Assembly (NCBI RefSeq): GCF_036518555.1
Contig: NZ_DATDMY010000269.1
Location: 1 to 64,000 of the forward strand
DNA from: Dokdonella_A sp036518555
GTDB lineage: Bacteria > Pseudomonadota > Gammaproteobacteria > Xanthomonadales > Rhodanobacteraceae
DNA length: 64,000 nucleotides
Direction of reading: 5' to 3'
In this document: positions 8,408 through 17,584 of the stretch, piece after piece
Numbering within the stretch: the first letter of the stretch is position 1
How the letters are laid out: each line of letters opens with the position of its first letter
Translations under genes and position numbers: made by a program
The notes under the pieces: generated by a model
Seen by the model: the letters and a program-made list of their open reading frames with translations, nothing else
Told to the model about the DNA's origin: nothing
Database searches by the model: none

Positions 8408-10810
8408 TTGAAGAGAAGAAGAACACGAAGCTCGCGCAGTACCGAGGCGCGCAATCCGCGCGGGCCCGGCAAGCGCGCCGGCGCGTCGAAAGCCTGGCCG
8501 GATGTAGCGCCGGCGAAGAAGGACGACGGCGGCGCGCGCCGCAGCGGCCCGCGTGACGCACGCGCACCGGCCAAGCGCGCCGCGTTGCCCAAATTCATGC
8601 CCGAGCGGCTGCCGCCGCTGCCGGCGAAGAAGGGCGCGCACGCGCCGGTCGTGCCGGACCCCTACGCCGAACGCGAGGCGAGCCGTTACGACCGGCCGAT
8701 CCCGAGCCGCGAAGCGATCCTCGCCCTGCTCGAACGGAGCGGCGAGCTCATGACGATCGAGGCGGTCGCGCGCGCGCTGCAGCTGTCATCGCCGCAGGAT
8801 CTCGACGCGCTCACGCGCCGCCTCGCGGCGATGCTGCGCGATGGACAGCTGATCCAGAACCGACGCGGTGGCTACGGCGTCGCGACCAAGCTGGACCTCA
8901 TTCGCGGCAGCGTGATCGCGAACGCCGAGGGCTTCGGCTTCCTGCGACCGGAAGAAGGCGGCGAAGACCTCTACCTGTCGCCGGCCGAGATGCGCAAGGT
9001 GCTGCACGGCGATCGCGTGCTCGCGAGCATCGTCGGCGTCGATCGCCGCGGCCGCAGCCAGGGCGCGATCGTCGAGGTGCTCGAACGCCGCTCGCCGCGC
9101 CTCGTCGGGCGCGTGATCGAGGAGAACGGCCTCGTGCTCGTCAAGCCCGACGACCGGCGCCTGCACCAGGACGTGCTGATCATGCCGGGCAAGGATGGCG
9201 GCGCGCGTTCCGGCCAGATCGTCGTGGTCGAGATCACCGAGCAGCCGACCGTCCAGCGCGGTCCGCTCGGCCGCATCCTGACCATCCTCGGCGAGCGCCT
9301 GACGCCGTCGCTGGTGGTCGAGATGGCGATCGCGAGCCACGACCTGCCGCACGAATGGCCCGCTGCGGTGCTGGGCGACGCGGCCCAGGTCGAGCCCGTC
9401 GTCTCCGCGGACGAGCGCAAGGGTCGCGTCGATCTGCGCGACGTTCCGCTCGTCACGATCGACGGCGAGGACGCGAAGGACTTCGACGACGCGGTCTACG
9501 CCGAACAGAACGAACGCGGCTTCCGCCTCATCGTCGCGATCGCCGACGTCTCGCACTACGTGCGACCCGGTGCGCCGCTCGACGAGGAAGCCTACAACCG
9601 CGCGACCTCGGTCTATTTCCCGGGCTTCGTCGTGCCGATGCTGCCGGAGACGCTGTCGAACGGCATCTGCTCGCTGAACCCGCATGTCGAGCGCTTGTGC
9701 ATGGTCTGCGAGATGCAGATCGACCACGAAGGCGAGGTCGAGCGCTCGAAGTTCTATCCGGCCGTGATGCGCTCGCATGCGCGCCTGACCTACGACAAGG
9801 TCTGGCGCGCGATCGGGCTCAAGGATGCCGACGCGCGCGCCGAACTCGCCGACGTGCTGCCGCAGCTCAGGCACCTGCACCAGCTCTACAAGCTGTTCGC
9901 GAAGGCGCGCCAGCGTCGCGGCGCGATCGACTTCGAGAGTACGGAGGTGTCGTTCCGCCTCGGGGCGGCCGGGGAGGTGGTGCAGCTCGGCGCGTACGAA
10001 CGCAACGACGCGCACAAGCTCATCGAGGAATGCATGATCGCGGCCAACGTCGAGGCGGCGAAGTACCTGCAGAAGCGTCGCATCCCGACGCCGTACCGCG
10101 TCCATGCGTCGCCGCCGGCATCCAAGTACGACGACCTGCTCGAGTTCCTGCGCGAGTTCAAGCTGAGCCTGCCGCCGATCGAGCAGGTCACCCCGGGCGA
10201 TTTCTCGGCCCTGCTGAAGAAGGTGCGCAAGCGTCCGGACGCGAGCCTGATCGAGTCGGTGCTGCTGCGCGCGCAGAGCCTCGCCGTGTACCAGCCCGAC
10301 GATCCGGGCCACTTCGGCCTCGGCCTCGAGTCGTACACGCACTTCACGTCGCCGATCCGCCGCTATCCGGACCTGCTCGTCCATCGCGCGATCCGCTACG
10401 CGCTGACGGGCGGCAAGCCTGCCGGCTACGAGTACAGCCCGAGCGCGATGGCGAGCCTGTGCGTGCACTGCTCGCACAACGAGCGCCGTGCGGACGAGGC
10501 CGAGCGCGACGTCGACGAGCGCTACAAGTGCGCCTGGATGGAGAAGCACGTCGGCAGCGAGTTCGCCGGCATCGTGTCGGGCGTCGCCTCGTTCGGCCTC
10601 TTCGTCGAACTGGTCGAATCGAAGATCAGCGGTCTGGTGCACATCACCCAGCTGCCGAACGATTACTACCACTTCGACGCGACCCGGCGCTTGCTCAGCG
10701 GCGAACGGCGCGGCTTGCGCTTCCGGCTCGGCGACGAGGTGCGCGTGCAGGTGCTGCGCGCGAGCCTCGAGGACCGCAAGATCGATTTCCGCCTCGTCAG
10801 CGGACGGTAG
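8408..10810 (+). CDS. rnr: ribonuclease R
   Basis: RNase R, a processive 3'-5' exoribonuclease that degrades structured RNA and takes part in RNA quality control. The start chosen is TTG 8408, which has AAGGA 7 nt upstream; the frame also opens from TTG 8354 without such a site. The 800-residue product has a basic N-terminal tail, a winged-helix segment (REAILALLERSGELMTIEAV), cold-shock RNA-binding domains (GFGFLRPEEGGEDLYL), the RNB catalytic domain with the metal-binding aspartates in VTIDGEDAKDFDDAV, and a C-terminal S1 domain (FAGIVSGVASFGLFVEL). The usual lysine-rich C-terminal tail is short. rlmB follows 184 nt later, the conserved rnr-rlmB order. Confidence 0.97.
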   Translation: MKRRRTRSSRSTEARNPRGPGKRAGASKAWPDVAPAKKDDGGARRSGPRDARAPAKRAALPKFMPERLPPLPAKKGAHAPVVPDPYAEREASRYDRPIPSREAILALLERSGELMTIEAVARALQLSSPQDLDALTRRLAAMLRDGQLIQNRRGGYGVATKLDLIRGSVIANAEGFGFLRPEEGGEDLYLSPAEMRKVLHGDRVLASIVGVDRRGRSQGAIVEVLERRSPRLVGRVIEENGLVLVKPDDRRLHQDVLIMPGKDGGARSGQIVVVEITEQPTVQRGPLGRILTILGERLTPSLVVEMAIASHDLPHEWPAAVLGDAAQVEPVVSADERKGRVDLRDVPLVTIDGEDAKDFDDAVYAEQNERGFRLIVAIADVSHYVRPGAPLDEEAYNRATSVYFPGFVVPMLPETLSNGICSLNPHVERLCMVCEMQIDHEGEVERSKFYPAVMRSHARLTYDKVWRAIGLKDADARAELADVLPQLRHLHQLYKLFAKARQRRGAIDFESTEVSFRLGAAGEVVQLGAYERNDAHKLIEECMIAANVEAAKYLQKRRIPTPYRVHASPPASKYDDLLEFLREFKLSLPPIEQVTPGDFSALLKKVRKRPDASLIESVLLRAQSLAVYQPDDPGHFGLGLESYTHFTSPIRRYPDLLVHRAIRYALTGGKPAGYEYSPSAMASLCVHCSHNERRADEAERDVDERYKCAWMEKHVGSEFAGIVSGVASFGLFVELVESKISGLVHITQLPNDYYHFDATRRLLSGERRGLRFRLGDEVRVQVLRASLEDRKIDFRLVSGR

Positions 10811-10830
10811 GCGTCCGCCGCGCCCCTGCG

Positions 10831-10857
10831 AGCCGGGCGACCGCCGGTCGCCCGGCT
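10831..10857. repeat. perfect 12-bp inverted repeat, rnr-rlmB gap
   Basis: AGCCGGGCGACC and its exact complement flank a GCC loop, giving a very stable hairpin 20 nt after the rnr stop. No T-run follows, so it is not a standard terminator. It could be a REP-like extragenic palindrome or a 3' RNA-stabilising structure; further copies would be expected elsewhere in the genome if it is a REP. Confidence 0.75.
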
Positions 10858-10994
10858 ACGTGCGCTGCGCGCCGCGCGGCCGGCCCGTGGTGCTGCGACC
10901 CGCTGCGCGGCGCCGCGCATCGCGACCGACCCCGCTCCCACAATTCCGCCACGGGCGTTACGCTTCGCACGATCAATCCCACCCCACGCACTCG

Positions 10995-11741
10995 ATGAGC
11001 CACGAACTCCTGATCGGCATCCACGCGGTCGAGGCCGCGTTGAACCATGACGTCGCCCACCTCGTCGAGCTGTACATCGAGAGCGGCAGCCACAACGCGC
11101 GCTTGAAGGAACTCGGCGAGCGCGCGCGCGAGCTCGGCGTGAAGCCGCATGCGCGCGATCGCGCCGCGCTCGATCGCATGACCGGCGGCGCGCGCCACCA
11201 GGGCGTCGTCGCGCGCTACGACGCTCCCGCACCGCTGCCCGAATCGGCCCTGCCGGAGCTCGCTGCGACGGCCGGTCGCGACGCGCTGTTCCTCGTCCTC
11301 GACGGCATCACCGACCCGCACAATTTCGGCGCCTGTCTGCGCAGCGCGGAGGCTGCGGGCGTCACCGCGGTGCTCGTGCCGAAAGATCGCGCAGTCGGCG
11401 TGACGCCGACCGTACGACGCGCCTCCGCGGGTGCGGCCGACCGCGTGCCGATCGTCGCCGCGACGAACCTCGCGCGTGCGCTGAAAGTGCTCAAGGAGGC
11501 GGGTGTCTGGCTCGTCGGGCTCGCCGGAGACACGCAGCAGTCGGTCTACGCGGTCGACCTCGACGGTCCGATCGCGCTCGTGCTCGGCGGCGAAGGCGAA
11601 GGGATGCGCCGCCTCACGCGCGAGCACTGCGATTTCCTCGCGAAGATCCCGATGCGCGGCGACATCGAGAGCCTCAACGTGTCGGTCGCGACCGGGATCG
11701 TGCTGTTCGAGGCGCTGCGCCAGCGGTCCGCCAAGGACTAG
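10995..11741 (+). CDS. rlmB: 23S rRNA (guanosine-2'-O-)-methyltransferase
   Basis: RlmB (SpoU/TrmH-family knotted methyltransferase) methylates the ribose of G2251 in 23S rRNA using S-adenosylmethionine. The 248-residue product starts MSHELLIGIHAVEAAL at ATG 10995 and has an N-terminal rRNA-binding domain. The three SpoU motifs are LDGITDPHNFGACLRSAEA, VLGGEGEGMRRLT and PMRGDIESLNVSVATGIVL. The asparagine, arginine and glutamate expected in the deep trefoil knot are all present. Length is normal for the family. It follows rnr in the same direction, as in many gammaproteobacteria. Confidence 0.97.
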   Translation: MSHELLIGIHAVEAALNHDVAHLVELYIESGSHNARLKELGERARELGVKPHARDRAALDRMTGGARHQGVVARYDAPAPLPESALPELAATAGRDALFLVLDGITDPHNFGACLRSAEAAGVTAVLVPKDRAVGVTPTVRRASAGAADRVPIVAATNLARALKVLKEAGVWLVGLAGDTQQSVYAVDLDGPIALVLGGEGEGMRRLTREHCDFLAKIPMRGDIESLNVSVATGIVLFEALRQRSAKD

Positions 11742-11930
11742 CCTGCGCGTTCCGATCCCCTCCTGCGCGGTACGGCCGCGAGGCGGCGGCGCCGGGTCGG
11801 CCACGCGACGGCGGCCCCCGAGCGCGGTCCGGCCCCCCGCGGGCGGGACGCCTTACCGGAAGGTCGCATGGCGGCGAGCGCACGGTAGGCATACACTCCG
11901 GGCGTCCTGCAACCCGTGTAGGAGCCTCCG

Positions 11931-14900
11931 ATGACGGATCTGACCCGGCGTCAGTTTCTGAAGGTCACCGGCGCCACGCTGGTGGGTTCGAGTCTCGGCC
12001 TGCTCGGCTTCTCGCCGGCGCCCGCGCTGGCCGAGGTGCGCGCGTTCAAGTTGAGCCGCGCGACCGAGACGCGCAACACCTGTCCCTACTGCTCGGTCGC
12101 CTGCGGCGTGCTCATGTACGGACTCGGCGACCGCGCGAAGAACGCGCAGGCGTCGATCTTCCATATCGAGGGCGACCCGGACCATCCGGTCAACCGCGGC
12201 ACGCTCTGCCCGAAGGGCGCCGCGCTCATCGATTTCATCCATAGCGACAGCCGCCTCAAGTATCCCGAGGTCCGCGCGCCGGGTTCGGACCGCTGGGAAC
12301 GGATCAGCTGGGACGACGCGCTCGACCGCATCGCAAAACTCATGAAGCAGGACCGCGACGCGAACTTCGTCGAGAAGAATGCGCAGGGGCAGACGGTCAA
12401 CCGCTGGCTCACGACGGGCATGCTCGCGGCGTCGGCGAGCAGCAACGAGGTCGGTTACCTCACGCACAAGGTCGCGCGCTCGCTCGGACTCCTTGCCTTC
12501 GACAACCAGGCGCGCGTCTGACACGGCCCGACGGTGGCAGGTCTTGCCCCGACGTTCGGCCGAGGTGCGATGACGAATCACTGGGTCGACATCAAGAATG
12601 CCGACCTCGTCCTCATCATGGGTGGCAATGCCGCCGAGGCGCACCCGTGCGGGTTCAAGTGGGTCACCGAAGCGAAGGCGCACAACAAGGCGAGGCTCAT
12701 CGTCGTCGACCCGCGCTTCACCCGCTCGGCGTCGGTGGCCGACATCTATGCGCCGATCCGCCCGGGCACGGACATCGTGTTCCTAGGCGGGCTGATCGCC
12801 TACCTGCTCGCGAACGACAAGATCCAGCGCGAGTACGTCGTCAACTACACCGACCTGTCCTTCATCGTGAAGGACGCGTTCACGTTCGAGCAGGGCCTCT
12901 ATTCGGGCTACAACGCGGACAAGCGCAGCTACGACAAGTCGAGCTGGGACTACGAACTCGGTGACGACGGCTACGTACGCGCCGACCCGACCTTGACCGA
13001 TCCGCGCTGCGTCTACTCGCTGCTCAAGCAGCACTACGCGCGCTACACGCCGGAGATGGTCGAGCGCGTGTGCGGCACGCCGAAGGACAAGGTGCTGCAG
13101 ATCTGGGAGATGATCGCCTCGACCGCGACGCCGACGCGCGCAATGACGATCATGTACGCGCTCGGCTGGACCCAGCACTCGATCGGCTCGCAGATGATCC
13201 GCACCGGCGCGATGGTGCAGCTGCTGCTCGGCAACATCGGCGTCGCGGGCGGCGGCATGAACGCGCTGCGCGGGCATTCGAACATCCAGGGCCTCACCGA
13301 CCTCGGCCTGATGTCGAACCTGTTGACCGGCTACATGACCCTGCCGAACGAGGCCGAGCAGGACTACGACAAGTACATCGCCGCGCGCGCGCCCAAGCCG
13401 CTGCGGCCGAACCAGCTCAGCTACTGGCAGAACTACGGCACGTTCTTCGTGAGCTTCATGAAGGCGTGGTGGGGCGACGCGGCGACCGCGGACAACCACT
13501 GGGGCTACGACTACCTGCCCAAGCTCGACAAGCCGTACGACATGCTGCAAACGTTCGAGCTGATGAGCCAGGGCAAGGTCAACGGCTACATCTGCCAGGG
13601 GTTCAATCCGCTCGCGGCGGCGCCGAACAAGGCGAAGATGGACGCGAGCCTCGCGAAGCTGAAGTTCCTCGTCATCATGGATCCGCTCGCGACGGAGACG
13701 TCGGAGTTCTGGCGCAATGCGGGCGTGCACAACGACGTCGATCCCTCGAAGATCCAGACCGAGGTGTTCCGCCTGCCGACCACGTGCTTCGCGGAGGAGG
13801 ACGGTTCGCTGACCAATTCCTCGCGCTGGCTGCAGTGGCACTGGAAGGGCGCCAATCCGCCCGGCGATGCGCGCAGCGACCTCGAGATCATGGCCGGCCT
13901 GTTCACGCGTCTGCGCAAGGCATATCGCGAAGAGGGCGGTGCGTTCCCCGATCCGATCGTCAACCTCGCGTGGAAGTACGCGCGCCCCGACAGCCCGGCG
14001 CCGGACGAACTCGCGCGCGAATATTCGGGCAGTGCGCTCAAGGACCTCGCCGATCCGAAGGACGCGACGAAGGTCGTGCGCAAGGCCGGCGACCAACTCG
14101 CAGGCTTCGCCGAGCTGCGCGACGACGGCAGCACGTCGTGCGGCTGCTGGATCTTCTGCGGCGCCTGGGGCCCGAACGGCAACCTCATGGCGCGTCGCGA
14201 CAGCTCCGATCCGACCGGCATCGGCCAGACGATCAACTGGGCCTGGTCGTGGCCGGCGAACCGGCGCGTGCTCTACAACCGTGCATCGTGCGATCCGTCG
14301 GGCAAGCCGTTCGATCCGGAACGCAAGCTCATTGGCTGGAACGGCAGCGCCTGGAGCGGAGCGGACATTCCCGACTTCAAGGCCGACGAAAACCCGGCCG
14401 GCGGCATGGGGCCTTTCATCATGAACCCCGAGGGTGTCGCGCGATTCTTCGCGCGCGGCGCGATGGCCGAGGGCCCGTTCCCCGAACACTACGAGCCGTT
14501 CGAGACGCCGCTCGCGAAGAACCCGCTCAATCCCGACCAGCCGCAGGCGCTCAGCAATCCGGCCGCGCGCGTGTTCAAGGACGACCGCGACGCGTTCGGC
14601 AAGGCGGAGCAGTTCCCGCACGTCGCGACGACCTATCGCCTCACCGAGCACTTCCACTACTGGACCAAGCACGTCCGGCTCAACGCGATCCTGCAGCCGG
14701 AACAGTTCGTCGAGATCGGCGAGGCGCTCGCGAAGGAAATCGGCGTCGCCAACGGCGCGCGCGTGAAGGTGAGCTCGAACCGCGGCCACATCGTCGCGGT
14801 CGCGATGGTGACCAAGCGCATCCGCGCGCTCACCGTCGATGGCCGCACCGTGCACACGGTCGGCATCCCGATCCACTGGGGCTTCACCGGCGTCGCCAAG

Positions 14901-14999
14901 GCGGGCTTCCTCGCCAATTCGCTGACGCCCGTGGTCGGCGACGGCAATTCGCAGACGCCCGAGTTCAAGTCGTTCCTGGTCAAGGTCGAGAAGGCCTGA
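11931..14999 (+). CDS. fdoG: formate dehydrogenase-O/N alpha subunit, selenoprotein
   Basis: Catalytic subunit of the membrane-bound respiratory formate dehydrogenase, which oxidises formate to CO2 on the periplasmic side. The 1022-residue product needs read-through of an in-frame TGA (12519-12521) as selenocysteine 197. The context is DNQARV-Sec-HGPTVAGLAPTFGRGA, the same as in the E. coli enzymes. A twin-arginine signal (TRRQFLKVTGATLVG) opens the protein, so it is exported folded by Tat. Cys51, Cys54, Cys58 and Cys93 bind the [4Fe-4S] cluster; the rest matches the bis-MGD molybdopterin/tungsten domains. Start ATG 11931 follows a GGAG site. Downstream fdoH and fdoI supply the electron path. 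If TGA were read as stop, a useless 196-residue fragment would result. Confidence 0.98.
12519..12557 (+). promoter_or_regulatory. selenocysteine UGA codon and SECIS element
   Basis: The UGA at 12519-12521 is followed by a bacterial SECIS hairpin inside the coding region. Its apical part is GGCA (12536-12539), loop GGTCT (12540-12544) and TGCC (12545-12548), the loop that SelB binds in E. coli fdnG/fdhF mRNAs. Spacing from the UGA to the apical stem (14 nt) matches the family. Confidence 0.93.
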
Positions 15000-15009
15000 G
15001 GAGCACGCC

Positions 15010-15912
15010 ATGGCACTGCAATCGCTCGACATCGTGCGCCGCTCCGCCACCACGACGCCGTCGCCGCAGGTACGCGAAGCGCACACGGGCGAAGTCGCCA
15101 AGCTCATCGACGTCACCAAGTGCATCGGCTGCAAGGCGTGCCAGGTCGCGTGCATGGAGTGGAACGACCTGCGCGACGAAATCGGCAGCTGCACCGGCCA
15201 CTACGACAACCCGGCTGACCTGAGCGAGCACAGCTGGACGCTCATGCGCTTTTCCGAGCACGAGACCGCGGCGGGCGACCTCGAGTGGCTGATCCGCAAG
15301 GACGGCTGCATGCACTGCGCTGATCCGGGCTGCCTCAAGGCGTGTCCGGCGCCCGGCGCGATCGTGCAGTACGCGAACGGGATCGTGGATTTCAACGAGG
15401 AGCATTGCATCGGCTGCGGCTATTGCGTGACCGGCTGCCCGTTCGACGTCCCGCGCATCTCGAAGAAGGACCACAAGGCGTACAAGTGCACGTTGTGCTC
15501 GGACCGCGTCGCCGTCGGCCTCGAGCCTGCGTGCGTGAAGACGTGCCCGACCGGTGCGATCGTGTTCGGCACGAAGGACGACATGAAGCGGCATGCGGCG
15601 GAGCGCGTCGAGGACCTGAAATCGCGGGGTTTCGAGCACGCCGGACTGTACGACCCCGCCGGCGTCGGCGGCACGCACGTGATGTACGTGCTGCACCACG
15701 CGGACCAGCCGCACCTGTACGCGGACCTGCCCGCCGAGCCGAAGATCAGCGCGATGGTCGGGCTGTGGAAGGGCATGAGCAAGCCGCTCGCGCTGTTCGC
15801 GATCGCCGCGACCGCATTCGCGGGCTTCCTGCACTACATCGGCGTAGGGCCGAACGAAGTCGACGAGGACGACGAGGCCGCTGCGCGGCGCGAGATGGAG
15901 GAAACGCGATGA
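15010..15912 (+). CDS. fdoH: formate dehydrogenase-O/N beta (iron-sulfur) subunit
   Basis: Electron-transfer subunit with four [4Fe-4S] clusters carrying electrons from FdoG to the cytochrome b subunit. The 300-residue product has four cysteine groups: CIGCKACQVAC at 38-48, CMHCADPGCLKACP, CIGCGYCVTGCP, and CTLCSDR plus ACVKTCP. A single transmembrane helix near the C-terminus (SKPLALFAIAATAFAGFLHY) anchors it with the periplasmic domain outside. The subunit has no signal of its own and should be co-exported with FdoG by Tat. It starts 10 nt after fdoG, and its stop overlaps the fdoI start (ATGA). Confidence 0.97.
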   Translation: MALQSLDIVRRSATTTPSPQVREAHTGEVAKLIDVTKCIGCKACQVACMEWNDLRDEIGSCTGHYDNPADLSEHSWTLMRFSEHETAAGDLEWLIRKDGCMHCADPGCLKACPAPGAIVQYANGIVDFNEEHCIGCGYCVTGCPFDVPRISKKDHKAYKCTLCSDRVAVGLEPACVKTCPTGAIVFGTKDDMKRHAAERVEDLKSRGFEHAGLYDPAGVGGTHVMYVLHHADQPHLYADLPAEPKISAMVGLWKGMSKPLALFAIAATAFAGFLHYIGVGPNEVDEDDEAAARREMEETR

Positions 15913-16550
15913 GCGCACGCACGTTCCCGCGGATCATCCGCTACCGCGCCTCGACGCGGATCAAGCATTGGATCGTCGCGATCGGTTTCGTGCTGGCCGC
16001 ACTGTCCGGCCTCGCGATGTTCCACCCCTCGCTCTTCTGGCTCGGCAACCTGTTCGGTGGCGGCACCTGGACGCGCCTCCTGCACCCGTTCGTCGGCGTC
16101 GCCATGCTGGTCGCGTTCGCCCTGCTCGCGGCGACGGTCGGCGGCGACAACCGCATGCAGCGGCACGACTGGCAGTGGCTGCGCGGCTGGCGCGAGGTCG
16201 TCGCCGATCGCGAACGCGAGCTGCCCGAAGCGGGGCGGTACAACGCCGGCCAGAAGCTGCTCTACTGGCTCATCGTGCTCTGCCTCGTCGCGCTGCTGCT
16301 GTCGGGCATCGTGATCTGGCGTGCCTACTTCTCGCTGTTCTTCCCGATCGAACTGGTGCGCTTCGCGGCGGTCGTGCACGCGATCGCAGCGACCGTGCTC
16401 GTGTGCGCGATCGTCGTGCATGTGTACGCCGCGATCTGGGTCAAGGGATCGGTGCGGGCGATGACGCGCGGCACGGTTTCACCGGGCTGGGCCTGGAAGC
16501 ACCACCATGCGTGGTTCCGCGAGGTGCTGCGAGGCGGCGGGCGCGACTAG
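15909..16550 (+). CDS. fdoI: formate dehydrogenase-O/N gamma (cytochrome b556) subunit
   Basis: Integral membrane cytochrome b that takes electrons from FdoH through two b hemes and reduces quinone. The 213-residue product has four predicted transmembrane helices, as in E. coli FdnI (217 residues). Candidate heme histidines sit in RIKHWIVAIGF, RLLHPFVGVAM and the last helix segment VVHAIAATVLVCAIVVHVY. The ATG at 15909 lies within the fdoH stop (4-nt overlap), so translation is coupled. Together with FdoG and FdoH it completes the enzyme; fdhE follows after 74 nt. Confidence 0.96.
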   Translation: MSARTFPRIIRYRASTRIKHWIVAIGFVLAALSGLAMFHPSLFWLGNLFGGGTWTRLLHPFVGVAMLVAFALLAATVGGDNRMQRHDWQWLRGWREVVADRERELPEAGRYNAGQKLLYWLIVLCLVALLLSGIVIWRAYFSLFFPIELVRFAAVVHAIAATVLVCAIVVHVYAAIWVKGSVRAMTRGTVSPGWAWKHHHAWFREVLRGGGRD

Positions 16551-16624
16551 CGGCGCCGCAGAAATCGCTGGACCGCCGCCTGCGCTGCGGCGAGGATAGG
16601 CGAGTGCCGTAGACCGGACCCGCC

Positions 16625-17584
16625 ATGCCGCAGCGCATCCTCGAACCCGGCCAGATCGAAACCGCGGGACAGCGTTCACCGGCGCGCGTGCGCCTGCCCG
16701 TGCGCGAGCGCGTGTTCGCGCGGCGCGCCGATCGCCTGCGCGAGCGCTCGGTGGACCATCCCCTGGCCGGCTACCTGCAACTGCTCGCGGCCGTCTGCGA
16801 CGCGCAGCAGCGGGCGCTCTCCGCATTCGAGGCGGTTCCGTTGCCGACCGAGCGGCTGGCGCGCGCGCGCGAGCACGCCATGCCGCCGATACTCGCGACC
16901 GACCGCCCACCCGATTCACGCTGGCACGGCATCGTGCGCGAGATCGCCGCGTCGCTCGACGCGACGGCCGGCCTGCCCGGCGCGGTCGGCGATCTCGCGG
17001 CACGCCTGCACGGCGCGCCGGCGGATTGGCTCGAACGCCAGGCGGACGCGCTGCTCGCCGTGCGCGACGACGCGATCGACGTGGCTGCGGCACCGGTCGT
17101 GATGGCCGCGCTGCAGGTGCACTTCGTCGCTGCGGCCGCGGCGTTCACCGCGGACGACGTGCCCGCGCTCGACGTACGCACCGTCTGCCCGTTGTGCGGC
17201 AGCGCGCCGGTCGCGAGCATCGTCGTCGCGCAGGGGCCGCATGCAGGCTACCGCTTCCTGCATTGCTCGCTGTGCGCGACCGAATGGCATCGCGTTCGCG
17301 TGCAGTGCACCCGCTGCGGCGCGGGCGGCAAGGACATCGCGTACCGAACGCTCGCGCGATGCGACGCGATCGACGACATCGCCGTCGCCGACGCCGAGGC
17401 GGTGCGCGCGGAGACCTGCGATGCCTGTCGCAGCTATCGCAAGATCCTCTACCAGGAACGCGACGCCGCGGTCGAACCGGTTGCCGACGACCTCGCGAGC
17501 CTCGCGCTCGACCTGCTGCTCGCCGATGAGGGTTACCACCGCGCGAGCGGCAATCCATTGCTCTGGCAGGGTGCCGGAGGATGA
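16625..17584 (+). CDS. fdhE: formate dehydrogenase accessory protein FdhE
   Basis: Cytoplasmic maturation factor needed for active respiratory formate dehydrogenases; known to bind the catalytic subunit and carry iron through rubredoxin-like cysteine pairs. In the 319-residue product the C-terminal half has the expected Cys motifs: CPLCGSAP, CSLCATEW, CTRCGAGG and CDACRSY. The N-terminal half is helical. ATG 16625 opens the frame 74 nt after fdoI, and the stop overlaps selA by 4 nt (ATGA at 17581), tying the maturation gene to the selenocysteine genes. The order fdoGHI-fdhE is the same as in E. coli. Confidence 0.96.
   Translation: MPQRILEPGQIETAGQRSPARVRLPVRERVFARRADRLRERSVDHPLAGYLQLLAAVCDAQQRALSAFEAVPLPTERLARAREHAMPPILATDRPPDSRWHGIVREIAASLDATAGLPGAVGDLAARLHGAPADWLERQADALLAVRDDAIDVAAAPVVMAALQVHFVAAAAAFTADDVPALDVRTVCPLCGSAPVASIVVAQGPHAGYRFLHCSLCATEWHRVRVQCTRCGAGGKDIAYRTLARCDAIDDIAVADAEAVRAETCDACRSYRKILYQERDAAVEPVADDLASLALDLLLADEGYHRASGNPLLWQGAGG

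Noticed and set aside
12519..12521. Apparent premature stop making fdoG a pseudogene
   Set aside because: The UGA sits exactly at the selenocysteine position, is followed by a SECIS hairpin, and selA, selB, selC and selD are present.
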